Shown here piece after piece: positions 12,377 through 22,274 of a DNA stretch of 64,000 nt. The notes under the pieces were generated by a model. It saw only the letters and a list, made by a program, of their open reading frames with translations. It had not been told where the DNA came from and made no database searches. This DNA is from Pteria penguin. Taxonomy: Eukaryota; Mollusca; Bivalvia; Pterioida; Pteriidae. Positions within the stretch are counted from its first letter, which is position 1; every line of letters begins with the position of its first letter. The stretch lies in contig CM068581.1 in NCBI GenBank assembly GCA_035048485.1, positions 7,267,430 to 7,331,429 of the forward strand, given 5' to 3'. Position numbers and translations under genes: made by a program.

Positions 12377-12679
12377 GTACATTGTTTATTGTGGTCTAAC
12401 CATAGTATAGTATTGTTAAAAATGACCAATCCTTAAAGGTAACAACACTTGTTGTAATCTACCCATTATGCCATTATTTTTAAAAATGATTCTTGCATCC
12501 AAAAAAAGATATAAGGACATGTTTGAAGTTTTAATCAAATTTCTTAAAAAACAAAAACCCCTAGATTTGTGTAGGCTAAATTAAATTTGATAACTACTGG
12601 TACATTTTGAATTTGATAACACCCTATTATATACATCAACACATTTCCAATACATTAAACTTAATGAACGTGTTGCTTA

Positions 12680-13420
12680 AATACTTCGTTTATTCAAAAT
12701 AGCCAATACAACTGTAGTTTAAAATTTGGGTTTATAGATGGTGAATGCTTTATGACTAGCTGAAAGCCTGTTCAGCTTGGCTTTAAAGCCCTTTAGTGAT
12801 GACTCAGATGTTATGTCTGGAGTTATCTTATTCCACAGCCTGATGGTTCGTGGGTAAAATGATTGCCTATAAGCCTCTTTGGATTTTCCAGATTTCCGGA
12901 ATTTGTTCGAACCACAGGTGTGACTGTCTCCTACCACTAGGTGTTCGCTTGAGATGTCTTCTAGTTCATGGGTGATCTTAAACATCATGGACAGTTTACT
13001 CTTCGCCCGCTTGGTGGTCAAGTTCTCCCAGTAAAGATGGTGAATCATGCTGGTAACTGCACCTGGTGTGTAGTCTCTATAGTTGTTCTGTACTAAACGA
13101 GCTGCCTTTCGCTGGACCTTTTTAACTGATGGTATGTGTTGGTTGGTATATATATCACAGACGGATGCTGCATATTCCAAAGTTGGTTGACCGATGGTAT
13201 TGACTGCAGCTTTGACTGGTGGTTTGCAACCTCGCAGGTTTCTCTTAATAAAACGTAAAGACCTTTTTGCCTTTGTTGTTATGTTTCTAACATAGGTGCT
13301 TCACTTTAAATCCTGACTGATGGTAACTCCGAGGTATTTGCTGCTCTGTTCTCTTTCCAGAGTATGTCCGTATAGTCGGTAGTTGGTTATCAACTACTTC
13401 TTTCTGTTGGTGACGTGTAT
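12680..13420 (-). mobile_element. LINE fragment (jockey/CR1-like ORF2 C-terminus) in SLC22 intron 1
   Basis: On the minus strand, 13180-12719 is an open frame of 153 codons with the post-RT pattern of jockey/CR1-like elements: EYAASVCDIYTNQHI, VQRKAARLVQNNY, YPRTIRLWNKI. The frame continues 5' to about 13250 (KAAVNTIGQPTL), and the region up to about 13400 codes for the RT thumb (LGVTISQDLK, KAKRSLRF) with frameshifts. The RT catalytic core is absent. Confidence 0.82.
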
Positions 13421-13600
13421 CACCAATGGTTATATTTAACCTGACTATATCTTTATAATTAGAAATAGCCCTATTTAACTGACCACTTTATTTGAATAAC
13501 AATGCCTGTCATGTTAATAATAAAAGTGTATCATTTTCATGATACATTTATAGATAATAATATTCCTTTTTTAATTGCATATGGTGTCTATTTTTCTCAG

Positions 13601-13791
13601 GTTGATTAAACGGGAAGGAGCAAATGATTTTGCACCAATTTACCAACATTGTGCCAAAAATACACCATACATTGATCTATTTTGTAGTTCCAGCTTGTTT
13701 GTGACAGAGACTGGTTACGTAGCACATCGAAGACATTTTACTTTTTTGGGCGCCTACTTGGAGCTGTCCTGTTTGGCCAGCTGTCAGATAT
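13601..13791 (+). pseudogene. SLC22 exon 2 (TM2-TM3 start), frameshifted
   Basis: The 3' part, GAVLFGQLSD followed by donor AT/GTAAGT at 13792, is a clear SLC22 exon 2 end. The 5' part (DLFCSSSLFVTETGY, about 13674) is in another frame; the shift falls in the T-run near 13740-13746. The upstream AG at 13599-13600 would put a stop in frame, and no alternative acceptor sits next to the DLFC codons, so the 5' border is degenerate or unclear. Confidence 0.65.
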
Positions 13792-14164
13792 GTAAGTCAA
13801 TTTCTGATAAAATCGTACATATATACTGCTTCTTTTATTCTCGGTAATCAGTGCATATATCGATTCATCACATGCTCTGTTGTACCTAATATACATTGTC
13901 AATACTATTTATAATGAATGCTCTATGAAATAAAGACTGTTCGGCAAAATTGTTCAATGTTTTTAAAAAAGTTTTCAGAATCTACTTCTACCAATCAGCG
14001 TTTTAACATTTCTTGATTTTAATAAATACTTAAGTTCCATTCCATTATTACTTTAATCCATATTCATAGTTAAAAGAATGAAGACGAGTTACGTATTCGC
14101 TATGAACTTTAAAATTGAAATAATTTACTAGTGCGTGAATAACGATATGCTACTTTTGTAACAG

Positions 14165-14319
14165 ATTTGGGCGACGCCCCCTTTTCTTTACTGGTCTTGT
14201 CCTATTGTTAGTGGTGGGATGTGTGACGGCAGCCTCTCCCTCTATATATGTCTTCATTCCTTTCTATATTCTACAAGGTGCAGCGCAGACTGGACTATAT
14301 CTCGTCTCATTTACCATAT
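14165..14319 (+). CDS. SLC22 exon 3 (loop 2-3 signature, TM3-TM4)
   Basis: Between acceptor ACAG at 14161-14164 and donor GTGAGT at 14320, 155 nt encode FGRRPLFFTGLVLLL and a second hydrophobic helix ending YLVSFTI. The FGRRP start completes the MFS GxLSDxFGRR loop begun in exon 2. Phases fit exons 2 and 4 (the codon for Cys spans exons 3/4). Confidence 0.85.
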
Positions 14320-14477
14320 GTGAGTTTATGGTAGTTATACGAGGTCATGTTATGCACTGCTAATGAGGGTTGGTTTCCTGCAGGTAAACAGGTAACCAAT
14401 TCACATACAGAAAAATAACATCGATAATCCTAATGTGTGCCTCTTCATTAAATCGGTAAAATGCCGGCGGTCGGTTT

Positions 14478-14479
<2 letters not shown>

Positions 14480-14569
<90 letters not shown>
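14480..14569. repeat. (AT)n microsatellite
   Basis: About 45 TA dinucleotides in SLC22 intron 3. Confidence 0.98.
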
Positions 14570-14572
<3 letters not shown>

Positions 14573-14672
14573 CGCCATACTTATCGACCAAATACTTTTC
14601 GAGAATATTTAGTCAAAACAGTATATTTTTGCCTATTGTATCTAGAAGTACTGAGCTATTTGTGGTTTGTAG

Positions 14673-14785
14673 GTACAGAGCTGGTGGGCAAATCGTATCG
14701 CTTGTTTGCTGGCTTCTTGATCAAGGTGTTCTACAGTGTTGGATACATGATATTGCCCGGTATTGCATATCTAGTATATGACTAG
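14673..14785 (+). pseudogene. SLC22 exon 4, 3' end lost in a minisatellite
   Basis: After acceptor TTTGTAG the frame reads TELVGKSYRLFAGFLIK and a helix ending GIAYLVYD, the typical SLC22 TM5-TM6 region. TAG at 14783-14785 follows, where the family normally has Trp. Immediately afterwards the 26-28-bp minisatellite begins, so the rest of the exon and its donor are not identifiable. A short duplication CTAGTATATGA is seen at the junction. Confidence 0.75.
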
Positions 14786-15935
14786 TATATGACACCTTTG
14801 CTAATAGTCTTTGGTTGGTACCTCTGCTAAAAGCTCTTGGTCGGCACTTTTGCTAACAGTCCTTGGTCGGTACCACTGCTAAGTGCTCTAGGTCGGCACC
14901 TACTGTTGCGATAGTGCCCTCCTCTCAGATCCCGAGGTGTGACACCACATGCCTACACAGCTGCGCTGCTGCGATAGTGCCATCCTCTCAGGTTCCGAGG
15001 TGTGGTACAATTCTACGCAGCTGCGTTGCTCTGGCAGTGTCCTCCTCTCAGGTCTCGAGGTGTGGCACAGTGTTTGGTCGGCACCTCTGCTAAAGGCCCT
15101 TGGTCGGTACCTTTGCTAACAGTCTTTGGTCGGCACCTTTCCTAAAAGTCTTAAGTCATCATCTCTTCCAGAATCACTCGATCGGCATCTCTGCTATCAA
15201 TGTTTGGTCGGAACCTCTACTAGAAGCTCTTGGTCGGCACCTCTGCTAAAGGCCCTTGGTCAGCACATTTGCTTAGTCTTTGGTCGGTACCTCTGTCAGA
15301 AGCACTCGGTCGGCATTTCTGCAATCAATATTTGGTCGGAACCTCTAATAGAAGCTCTTGGTCGGCCCTTTGCTAACAGTCTTTGGTCGGCACCTCTGCT
15401 AAAGGCCCTAGGTCGGCACCTCTGCTAAAGGCTCTTGGTCGGCACTTTTGCTAACAGTTTTTGGTCGGCAGCTTTGCTAAAAGCCATTGGTCGGCCCCTC
15501 TCTTAAAGGCCCCTGGTCGGCACCTTTCCTAACAGTCTTTTGTTGTCTTCTCTGCTAAAAGCCCTTAATCGGTACTTCTGCTAACAGTCTTTGATCGGCA
15601 TCTCTGCTAAAAGCCCTTGGTTGGCACCTCTGCTTAAAGCCGTTGGTCTGCACTTCTGCTTACAGTCTTTGGTCGGCACCTCTGCTAAAAGCCCTTGGTC
15701 GGCACCTCTGCTAACAATCTTTGGTTGGCACCCCTGCTTACAGCCATTGGTCTGCTAGAGCCCTTAGTCGTCACTTCTGCAAATAATCCTTGATCGCCCC
15801 TTCTCACAGCCCTCGTTCAGCATTTCTGCAAAAACCCCTTGGTCGGCACCGCTACTAATAGAACTTGGTCGGCTCCTCTGGTCTCTCTTGGCTCCTCTTG
15901 GTCTGCACTTCTGCTAACAGCCATTGGCAAATATG
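14786..15935. repeat. 26-28-bp minisatellite in SLC22 exon 4/intron 4
   Basis: Diverged units of the form TTGGTCGGCACCTCTGCTAA plus AGGCCC/CAGTCT repeat about 40 times. The array begins directly where exon 4 coding stops. The first unit, CCTTTGCTAATAGTCTTTGG, is open in the exon frame, so the array may have been seeded by exon sequence. One array segment (15425-15461) also occurs at 1798-1834. Confidence 0.9.
14895..15075. repeat. Second, about 61-bp tandem repeat nested in the minisatellite
   Basis: Three copies of GATAGTGCCCTCCTCTCAG, then GTYCCGAGGTGTG and a GCAGCTGCG block interrupt the 26-28-bp array. The unit is unrelated to the host array. Confidence 0.75.
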
Positions 15936-16348
15936 ACAGTACAATAGAAACAAAGAGAGAGTATTTACCTTCAGAATCTAATATTAGACTAAATTAAACT
16001 ACAGAGTCCTGATGAAGGAACAGATAGTTCCGAAATATTGACTACAATATATACCATATTAGATCATTTATTACACTGTCGTTCACGTTAAGCCTTTGTG
16101 CTTTATATAAATCTATTATACATAAAGTGTAGTATCGACATTTGCCGATCTGTTAGTCTTGGATGGAGATCGTTGCTGCAATCCTTTTGTGTTTATGTAT
16201 ATGTTCACAGTGCATTTTCGTGGTGACTTTTGTCTTACGACTAAGTCCGATGCTTCTATCTTTTCCCGTGCATAAAATGAATAAAACATTGACACGTTCA
16301 TCTCCCTGAATTAATATAAATTCATGCTCAATCATGTTATCTTAACAG

Positions 16349-16579
16349 GTTTTTACCAGAATCTGTAAGATGGCAACTTTCCAAAGGAAAGTATGAAGAC
16401 GTCAAAACGACAATTCGACATATGGCAGTTACCAACAGGGTGAAATTACCCGAAGAAATGTTAAAAGATATTACCAGTAGTGACCAAGACGTAATCAAAC
16501 ATGACAGGAAATATACTATATTGGACCTTTTTCGGCCCTTGAAAATGTTTTTGCTGTCACTGAATGTCTGTTTTCAGTG
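16349..16579 (+). CDS. SLC22 exon 5 (central cytosolic loop, start of TM7)
   Basis: Acceptor TTAACAG at 16348 and donor GTATGT at 16580 bound 231 nt encoding FLPESVRWQLSKGKYEDVK (the PESxRW sugar-porter-like motif), a charged loop, and the hydrophobic start of TM7 (MFLLSLNVCFQ). No stop or frameshift. Phases agree with exon 6 (TG/G makes Trp). Confidence 0.88.
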
Positions 16580-17086
16580 GTATGTGTTACACCGACATTA
16601 ACATTGTTTCTTTTCTGGATATTGAGATATTTTTCTCCAAATCCAAAAAAATCAGCAATAACATTAAAAATTTTGGCGGTATGTTGACAACAAGCAGATA
16701 TGTCACTAATGTGTATATAGTAGTTCTGCTGAGGATCATGCCAGCTAAAGGCAAACATTTTGTTCATTTTACACAAAACAACAAATGTTTTCCAGCTCCT
16801 AAAATGATAGTAAGTCATTTAGGGGAGGGGGATTAAAAAAAAAAAGAATTCAGACTTAATCTACTTCATCTTTTTCATTTCCATTTTTGTGGCATTATTT
16901 TGCTTTTTAATTGTATTAATTGTATAGAAGCAAGTTTATAGTCTTTATCAGTTTTCAAAACACAATAAACAAGGTAATATATGTATCTGCGCATTAATCC
17001 GGCAGGCAGTTGTTCGCGAAGAAGTGAATTGTTGTCAGTTGAGCGACATAGGCCTATTTGGACCTCTTGTTCAATGTCATTACCAG

Positions 17087-17307
17087 GTTGGTGAATTCTA
17101 CGGTTTACTATGGCATGTCGCTGGGGACGGACACTATCGGAGGTAATCCCTATATCAACTTTTTGATAACTGGAGCAGTAGAAATCCCTGCCTATATCTT
17201 GTGTATACTATTTCTCAACAAAGTGGGAAGGTGTAAGCCACCAGCATTCTCAATGACACTCGGCGGAGGTAGCTGTATCGCATCGGCGTTTATTCCAGAA
17301 ACCGGCG
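17087..17307 (+). CDS. SLC22 exon 6 (TM7-TM9)
   Basis: The frame VNSTVYYGMSLGTDTIGG, NPYINFLITGAVEIPAY and a NKVGR loop is characteristic of SLC22 TM7-TM8. Acceptor TTACCAG ends at 17086. The donor is best placed at G/GTAATT (17308), which leaves FIPETG and phase 1, matching exon 7. The reading frame stays open to 17375, but that extension is intronic. Confidence 0.85.
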
Positions 17308-17537
17308 GTAATTTACATAACAATGTATTCCCATTCATTCCATTATCTCTCCATCTAGCACTTGGCTTAGGATAATTACACTTTCTGTATGCATCTTCAT
17401 ACTTGCCTACGCATATACATTTTGTATGTTCTTGTTTTACCCGAAATCAGTGATAAAACCCACTGTACCCATGTATCATTTACCTTTTACAGATGTATTC
17501 ATACTTCTACCTCTCTCTAGTATGCAAGTGAGTGTCA

Positions 17538-17670
<133 letters not shown>

Positions 17671-17743
17671 GTTGGTCCGCGGCCGTGTTGTTTTGCATAC
17701 GATTAGCTAATGATTGGCCATTAAAACTCTATATTTGTGGGGG

Positions 17744-17815
17744 TCGGATGCATGACAGCTAGGTGAGTCGGTACCATAGGTCGTGGGTTCGAGTCCCCGT
17801 CGGGCAACGAATATA
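17744..17815 (+). repeat. tRNA-like SINE head fragment
   Basis: GGTTCGAGTCC near 17785 is a good RNA polymerase III B box, preceded by an A-box-like GCTAGGTGAGTCGG. No full cloverleaf can be drawn, so this is a tRNA-derived repeat fragment and not a tRNA gene. Confidence 0.4.
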
Positions 17816-17959
17816 AGTGAAATATAGGGTGCTTTGTTAACTGTAGTGTATTTGTGTTTTATATGTTTGTCTAATTTGTCTTTATTTTCTACAGGTATTT
17901 CTTCGGAGATCCAAGGTCCATAGTACTCCCAGGTGTTTCACTGATTCTATTTGTTCTAT

Positions 17960-17960
<1 letters not shown>

Positions 17961-18036
<76 letters not shown>
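17961..18036. repeat. (AT)n microsatellite
   Basis: About 38 AT dinucleotides in SLC22 intron 6. Confidence 0.98.
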
Positions 18037-18038
<2 letters not shown>

Positions 18039-18164
18039 GTACATGTACCGTGGAAGTTGGAAAATCCTCGTTGCCTCGGTGGGCAGTCCACGTCTGTCCT
18101 CCGTGGACACCACGGGAGGCCAGTTTTCTGTCCACGTAAATGTTAATAATACAATTTGCCATCT

Positions 18165-18275
18165 ACCTGTACTTGTCCTCTCGAGGTCAAAGTGGACAAG
18201 GTTTTCACACCTTTTACCTGTACGTGTCCTCTGGTGGACAAAACGGACGAGCTTTTCACACCTTTTAATTAAAAT
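18165..18275. repeat. Imperfect tandem duplication, unit about 58 bp
   Basis: CCTGTACTTGTCCTCTCGAGG with AAGGTTTTCACACCTTTT is followed by CCTGTACGTGTCCTCTGG with GAGCTTTTCACACCTTTT. Only two copies are present, with nothing coding. Confidence 0.55.
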
Positions 18276-18887
18276 TGTCCCACAGTGGACGTAAGGGACA
18301 TTACATTGATGTGCCTGTATTTTACAAACCGTCATACGTAACGTGTTGTCATCTCGTCTTTAAAAATACGATCGTGAAACTTCCAGATTATTTATATATA
18401 TATTTTTGCTTCCACTAAACCTCCTGAAAGACAGACACAAATATTAATTACGGCCCCGATAACCTATAAACCGGCTGTTAACAGAGCGCAGTTTTGAAAA
18501 ACGAGTGAATACAACAATATTGCCGTGGAAATGGTGTCAGTTATTTTAAGATTTATTATTATTATTATTATTTTTATTTTTAATTTTTTGTAACCATGTG
18601 CCCGAATATCTTTCTTGCCGGTATTATGTCATGCTAATCAAAGAACTTTAACGATAGTTTCACTTGTTCACAGCAGGTATCGGACATTTACGATTAACTT
18701 CTTTGTTACCAAAATACTTGCTGTAAGTTCGGCTATCACATTTCAATGGACAGTCATTAATCAGCCGTCGTTTATTGCCATTTGGTGTAATTAATTTATA
18801 ACTAGGTACGTGTAGGTCATTCAAGTGAGGGAATGTAGGAGTACAGCAGTGCCTGTTTACTTGGGAATTTTTACATCGTTTAAGAAA

Positions 18888-19170
18888 ATCCAGGGTCCGG
18901 CGCCATAAATTGAGAAAATACTTATATTTATATATACATAATTATACATAATTTTTTGTTCAGCAATGAATCTTTAACGTGGATTTGGATTTTTTTGTTT
19001 TATTCTATCCATAAATAGAATAAACCTATTCTGTATGACAATTTATTTGAATGTTTGATAATCAAGGACTTATAAACAAATTGTTTATACTAGTAAGTCC
19101 TTGTGATAATGGAATAAATTAAAACTGAAATAATTGAAATGATTTTCTGTTTATGGCGCCAGACTCGGGT
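18888..19170. mobile_element. MITE-like inverted repeat element
   Basis: CCAGGGTCCGGCGCCATAAA near 18889 is mirrored by TTTATGGCGCCAGACTCGGG near 19150; both arms continue with ATTTTCT/AGAAAAT homology. The 280-bp interior is AT-rich and holds a smaller hairpin (GGACTTATAAACAAATTG against AATTGTTTATACTAGTAAGTCC). No ORF. TSD not established. Confidence 0.6.
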
Positions 19171-19796
19171 GTTTTGCTAAAAATCAGAAAACACGATGTT
19201 TTATTTTAGGAGTTTTTGATTAAAGAAAAATAAATAAATAAAAATCACAATGTATTTAAATCACCCTTAGTTGAAAGCATCCAAGGTGTTCCCCTGTTGT
19301 GGAAAACGTCTAATTATTCATGTGTGAACCAACTTTTTTTTTAAATTTGAGCCACAGAGGTGTGAAAATCTCTAGTGTGAAGACTGTCATACACGTACAT
19401 ACCAATGCATATACATGTATTCTATCATTGTATGTGAATGTGTATTAATAAATTGTGTACTAGCATTACTATTTTATATTTGAAAATTAATTATTATCAG
19501 ATTTCTTGTGATTTATTACTCCCCCTCAACAGCAAAATCTAAGAACCATATCTCCGGCAAAGAGAGAAAACCCAAAACTGAATACCCCCCCCCCCCCCTT
19601 CTTTTCATTTGTACTTGTTGATAATGAAGAATTGTACGACGTTTCAGTCAAATATCTTATTCGCCAATACAATGGGTGATTTCCCTATTGCAAGTCTAAG
19701 CATTGTGCTGTAAGCCTACAGGGCAATAAATTTAAGTGAAAGATCGACGCCACCTAACGACCGAGTTAAAGTAACGACACGTCACCCCCCCCCCCC

Positions 19797-19832
<36 letters not shown>

Positions 19833-19974
19833 TGTGCACGAGAAATCGTTTGCAAACGTATTTAAAACTTTTTCAATACAACCAAAATATATATTTGTGT
19901 ATGTATTGATGTAAAACATGCAAGATTCAGTGTTCAGTTGGGTCATCATCTTTTACATATAATTGCATGATCGT

Positions 19975-20380
19975 ATCCGTGAAATTAATACAAAAATAGA
20001 TACGATCGTATTGGGAAAAATATGTAACGAGACAAAACAATAAAAAAAAAGGGGGGGGGGGCTTTTCCTCTCTGTTTAGGTCAAACGGCACTTAGTCCAG
20101 GTAACCTTACGACTGGAGCACGCTTGTTGTGTGAAGTCTATTGTTTTACTTCACCCTGGTAGCGAATAAGGGTTGGACTTATGGCACTGATTAATACACG
20201 GAATTAGACGATCGTATCCGATGAAATCATAAGATACATACGGCCCTATATCTGGCAGGAATATGTAAGAAGATAAAAAAAAAATGAAAGGGTGGGGGGT
20301 ACTGAAAGATATTTTTCTTTACTGTTTAGGTAAGAAAACGACCGACACTCTAGTTTCCCTTGCGACTCCAATGCACATGC
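19975..20380. repeat. Two diverged tandem copies of about 240 bp
   Basis: GATCGTATCCG, ATATGTAA, an A-run with a G-run, and CTGTTTAGGT, then a run of short matches, occur in the same order starting near 19973 and near 20211. Homopolymer G/C tracts (19586-19600, 19786-19798, 20051-20062) and (CT)n at 19801-19830 lie close by. No coding. Confidence 0.55.
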
Positions 20381-20728
20381 TTTGTCTTTTGTTCTGAGAT
20401 TATAGATATTTTTCAAAAGTTTGCCTGCACTTCACCTCGAAGAAAAAAAGAATACATAAAAAAGAAGAAAACAGACCAAAGAAAATAATAGTGAATAAAA
20501 TAGAATGAAGATCAATGTCCATATATATATGACACTCGCTTGTATACTACAGAGTTTGATTCACAATTCTGTGACATTTCTTGGGTTAGTTGTCTTTTCT
20601 TGCATGGTTAGCTGTCCTTTTTCAGGATTGGTTATCCTTTCTATATGGTTTATTGTCCTCTTTTTTACAGGATTAGTTTTGCTTTTTACAAGGTTATTTG
20701 TTTTTTACAAAGTACGCTGTTTTTACAG

Positions 20729-20837
20729 GGTATATTGTCTTGAAGATCACAGTAGCTATGGTAGGAAAGTTTGGCATTACTGCGTCGTATGGTATCATTT
20801 ATCTCATGGCAGCTGAAGAATTCCCCACAGTGATCAG
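20729..20837 (+). CDS. SLC22 exon 7 (TM10)
   Basis: Preceded by a long pyrimidine tract and TTTTACAG, 109 nt encode a helix with VAMVGKFGITAS, then AAEEFPTVI, the usual SLC22 TM10 motif. Donor AG/GTAATA at 20838. The split Arg codon AG/G joins exon 8 exactly. The 13.8-kb intron that follows is almost entirely the Polinton. Confidence 0.88.
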
Positions 20838-20944
20838 GTAATAAATTTGTACTGTTCTATAACAAAGGAATGAAAACGAATAAAGTATCCAATTTAATGC
20901 TATGTAAATGTCCAAGATATTTAAAATAATCTGGTGTCTGTGTG

Positions 20945-21058
20945 GTTTTTGGGGGGGGGGGGGGGGGGGGGGGGGTTGTTTTTTGTTTTTTGGGGTTTTT
21001 TTTTTTGTTTTTCTTTGTTTGTTTTTGTTTTGAGGGGTTTTTTTTGGGGGGGGGGTTA
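20945..21058. repeat. G/T-rich low-complexity tract
   Basis: A run of about 26 G is followed by alternating T and G runs up to 21058. It lies in SLC22 intron 7 just left of the Polinton insertion. Open frames here are artefacts. Confidence 0.9.
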
Positions 21059-21132
21059 TTTGCCTCACACTAAGATTCAATATTCAGTTCTTTTGCGACA
21101 TAAACTTATTGTTTTGCGCCGAATGACCAAGC

Positions 21133-21138
21133 CGCATG
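21133..21138 (+). repeat. Polinton target-site duplication, left (CGCATG)
   Basis: The hexamer next to the left terminus is identical to the one at 34509-34514. Confidence 0.85.
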
Positions 21139-21375
21139 AGTAGTGTACCGCGTCCCGCTGTCACAAAAATGTACTATAGTAGGACCTAGTTTGCCCTTGA
21201 GTTGACCTTAAATTGCCCTTGTTTGAAGGTGCCCTTGAGTTTGACCTTGAATTTGACCTTGATTGAAGTGCATCAAGTGTATAAATAGAGTTCTAGAAGA
21301 GTATAGAATAAATGAAACGTGTTATAGTAGGTGAATGTTGACCTTGATCAAGAGCAAAAAATCAAGAGGAAAGCG

Positions 21376-21600
21376 AGAGCGCGGGAGCGCACGTGCTATG
21401 ACGTCATCGATTTGCCCTTGGCGCGAAAAGCCCTTGGTGGGAGCGCACGTGCTATGTCGTCATCGATTTGCCCTTGGCGCGAAAAGCCCTTGGCGGGAGC
21501 GCACGTGCTATGACGTCATCGATTTGCCCTTGGCGCGAAAAGCTCTTGGCGGGAGCGCACGTGCTATGTCGACATTGAATTGACCTTGCGCACGTGCTAT
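21376..21600 (+). repeat. 56-bp tandem modules with E-box and CRE in the left terminal repeat
   Basis: The unit GGGAGCGCACGTGCTATGAC plus GTCATCGATTTGCCCTTGGC and GCGAAAAGCCCTTGGC is present about 3.5-4 times. Each unit joins an E-box (CACGTG) to a CRE-like TGACGTCA. In the right repeat only one to two units remain (34180-34275). The arrangement looks like an enhancer or promoter array; function is inferred from motifs only. Confidence 0.7.
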
Positions 21601-21787
21601 GTTGGCATTGAATTGACATTGAGTGATGTACATGTATTTAGTTGTGTTGAAATAAATCATATAAAAAAAGGATAATAATAAAATAAGACTTACCGTGTTT
21701 TTGTTATTGCATCAGCAGCCCTTGAGTTACTTTTCATTTTATGATTTGTAGTGTTACATCAGCCATTTGGCTACTTTTCTAAAGATA

Positions 21788-21807
21788 TGGTGGCCCTTAA
21801 AAGGACC
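21788..21807 (-). terminator. Histone-type 3' end stem-loop (left terminal repeat)
   Basis: On the minus strand the sequence is AAAACGGTCCTTTTAAGGGCC followed by ACCA: a 6-bp stem (one G-T pair), a 4-nt TTTA loop and the ACCA flank. A purine-rich TTTAGAAAAG follows a few bases later, where a histone downstream element would be. The layout matches metazoan replication-dependent histone pre-mRNA 3' ends. It would end transcripts running leftwards. Confidence 0.6.
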
Positions 21808-22059
21808 GTTTTGTGTTTTCTTTGGCGGGTAGATCTTCTCACCGCTGGTGGTGGCCTTCGCGGCGGCTCCGCCCTCCATGGTTGATCTGCCCTCCACGGC
21901 ACCTATATAAATCTAACGAGATCCATTATTTCTTCGTCTATGGCCACCAATGATCTATACGTTATATGCTTTATACGTATTGATTTATACGTCATCATGT
22001 GTTTTAAATGTGATGCCCCTATGTACGTGTACACTTGGTTTTTAATTATCGAGTTTTTA

Positions 22060-22270
22060 TTCGTGGGGAATAAAATTTAAAACCGTGTGGAATAATTGTG
22101 CACTTAAAAATAATGGTGTGAATTAAATGTTTTTAATGGTGTGGAATAATTGTACACTTTAAAATAGATTTTGATTTTAAAATGTTTTATTAAGGGTGTG
22201 ATATTTTTATTTCAAAAATCATGTGAATGTACACTTTAAAATAAGTTTTTATTTCAAAGTGTTTTAAGGG
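22060..22270. repeat. AT-rich imperfect tandem repeat, about 65 bp, three copies
   Basis: GGTGTGGAATAATTGTRCACTT recurs near 22082, 22141 and in diverged form near 22195-22245. It lies between the Polinton left repeat and the Penelope-like insert. Which element it belongs to is unclear. Confidence 0.5.
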
Positions 22271-22274
22271 TTTT

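Larger units (their letters stand above)
21139..21808 (+). repeat. Polinton left terminal inverted repeat
   Basis: This matches the reverse complement of 33945-34508 over its length, about 85-90 percent by eye. The left copy is longer mainly because it has more copies of an internal 56-bp unit. The inner border is where homology fades, just past the histone-like stem-loop. Confidence 0.88.

Noticed and set aside
17744..17815. tRNA gene
   Set aside because: Good B box but no foldable acceptor and anticodon arms; best seen as a SINE fragment.
17895..17960. Additional SLC22 exon after TTTCTACAG
   Set aside because: The translation does not resemble the family, and exon 6 joins exon 7 in phase without it.
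20799..21143. Poly-Gly/Phe and Lys/Pro ORFs
   Set aside because: Translations of the G/T-rich tract on either strand.
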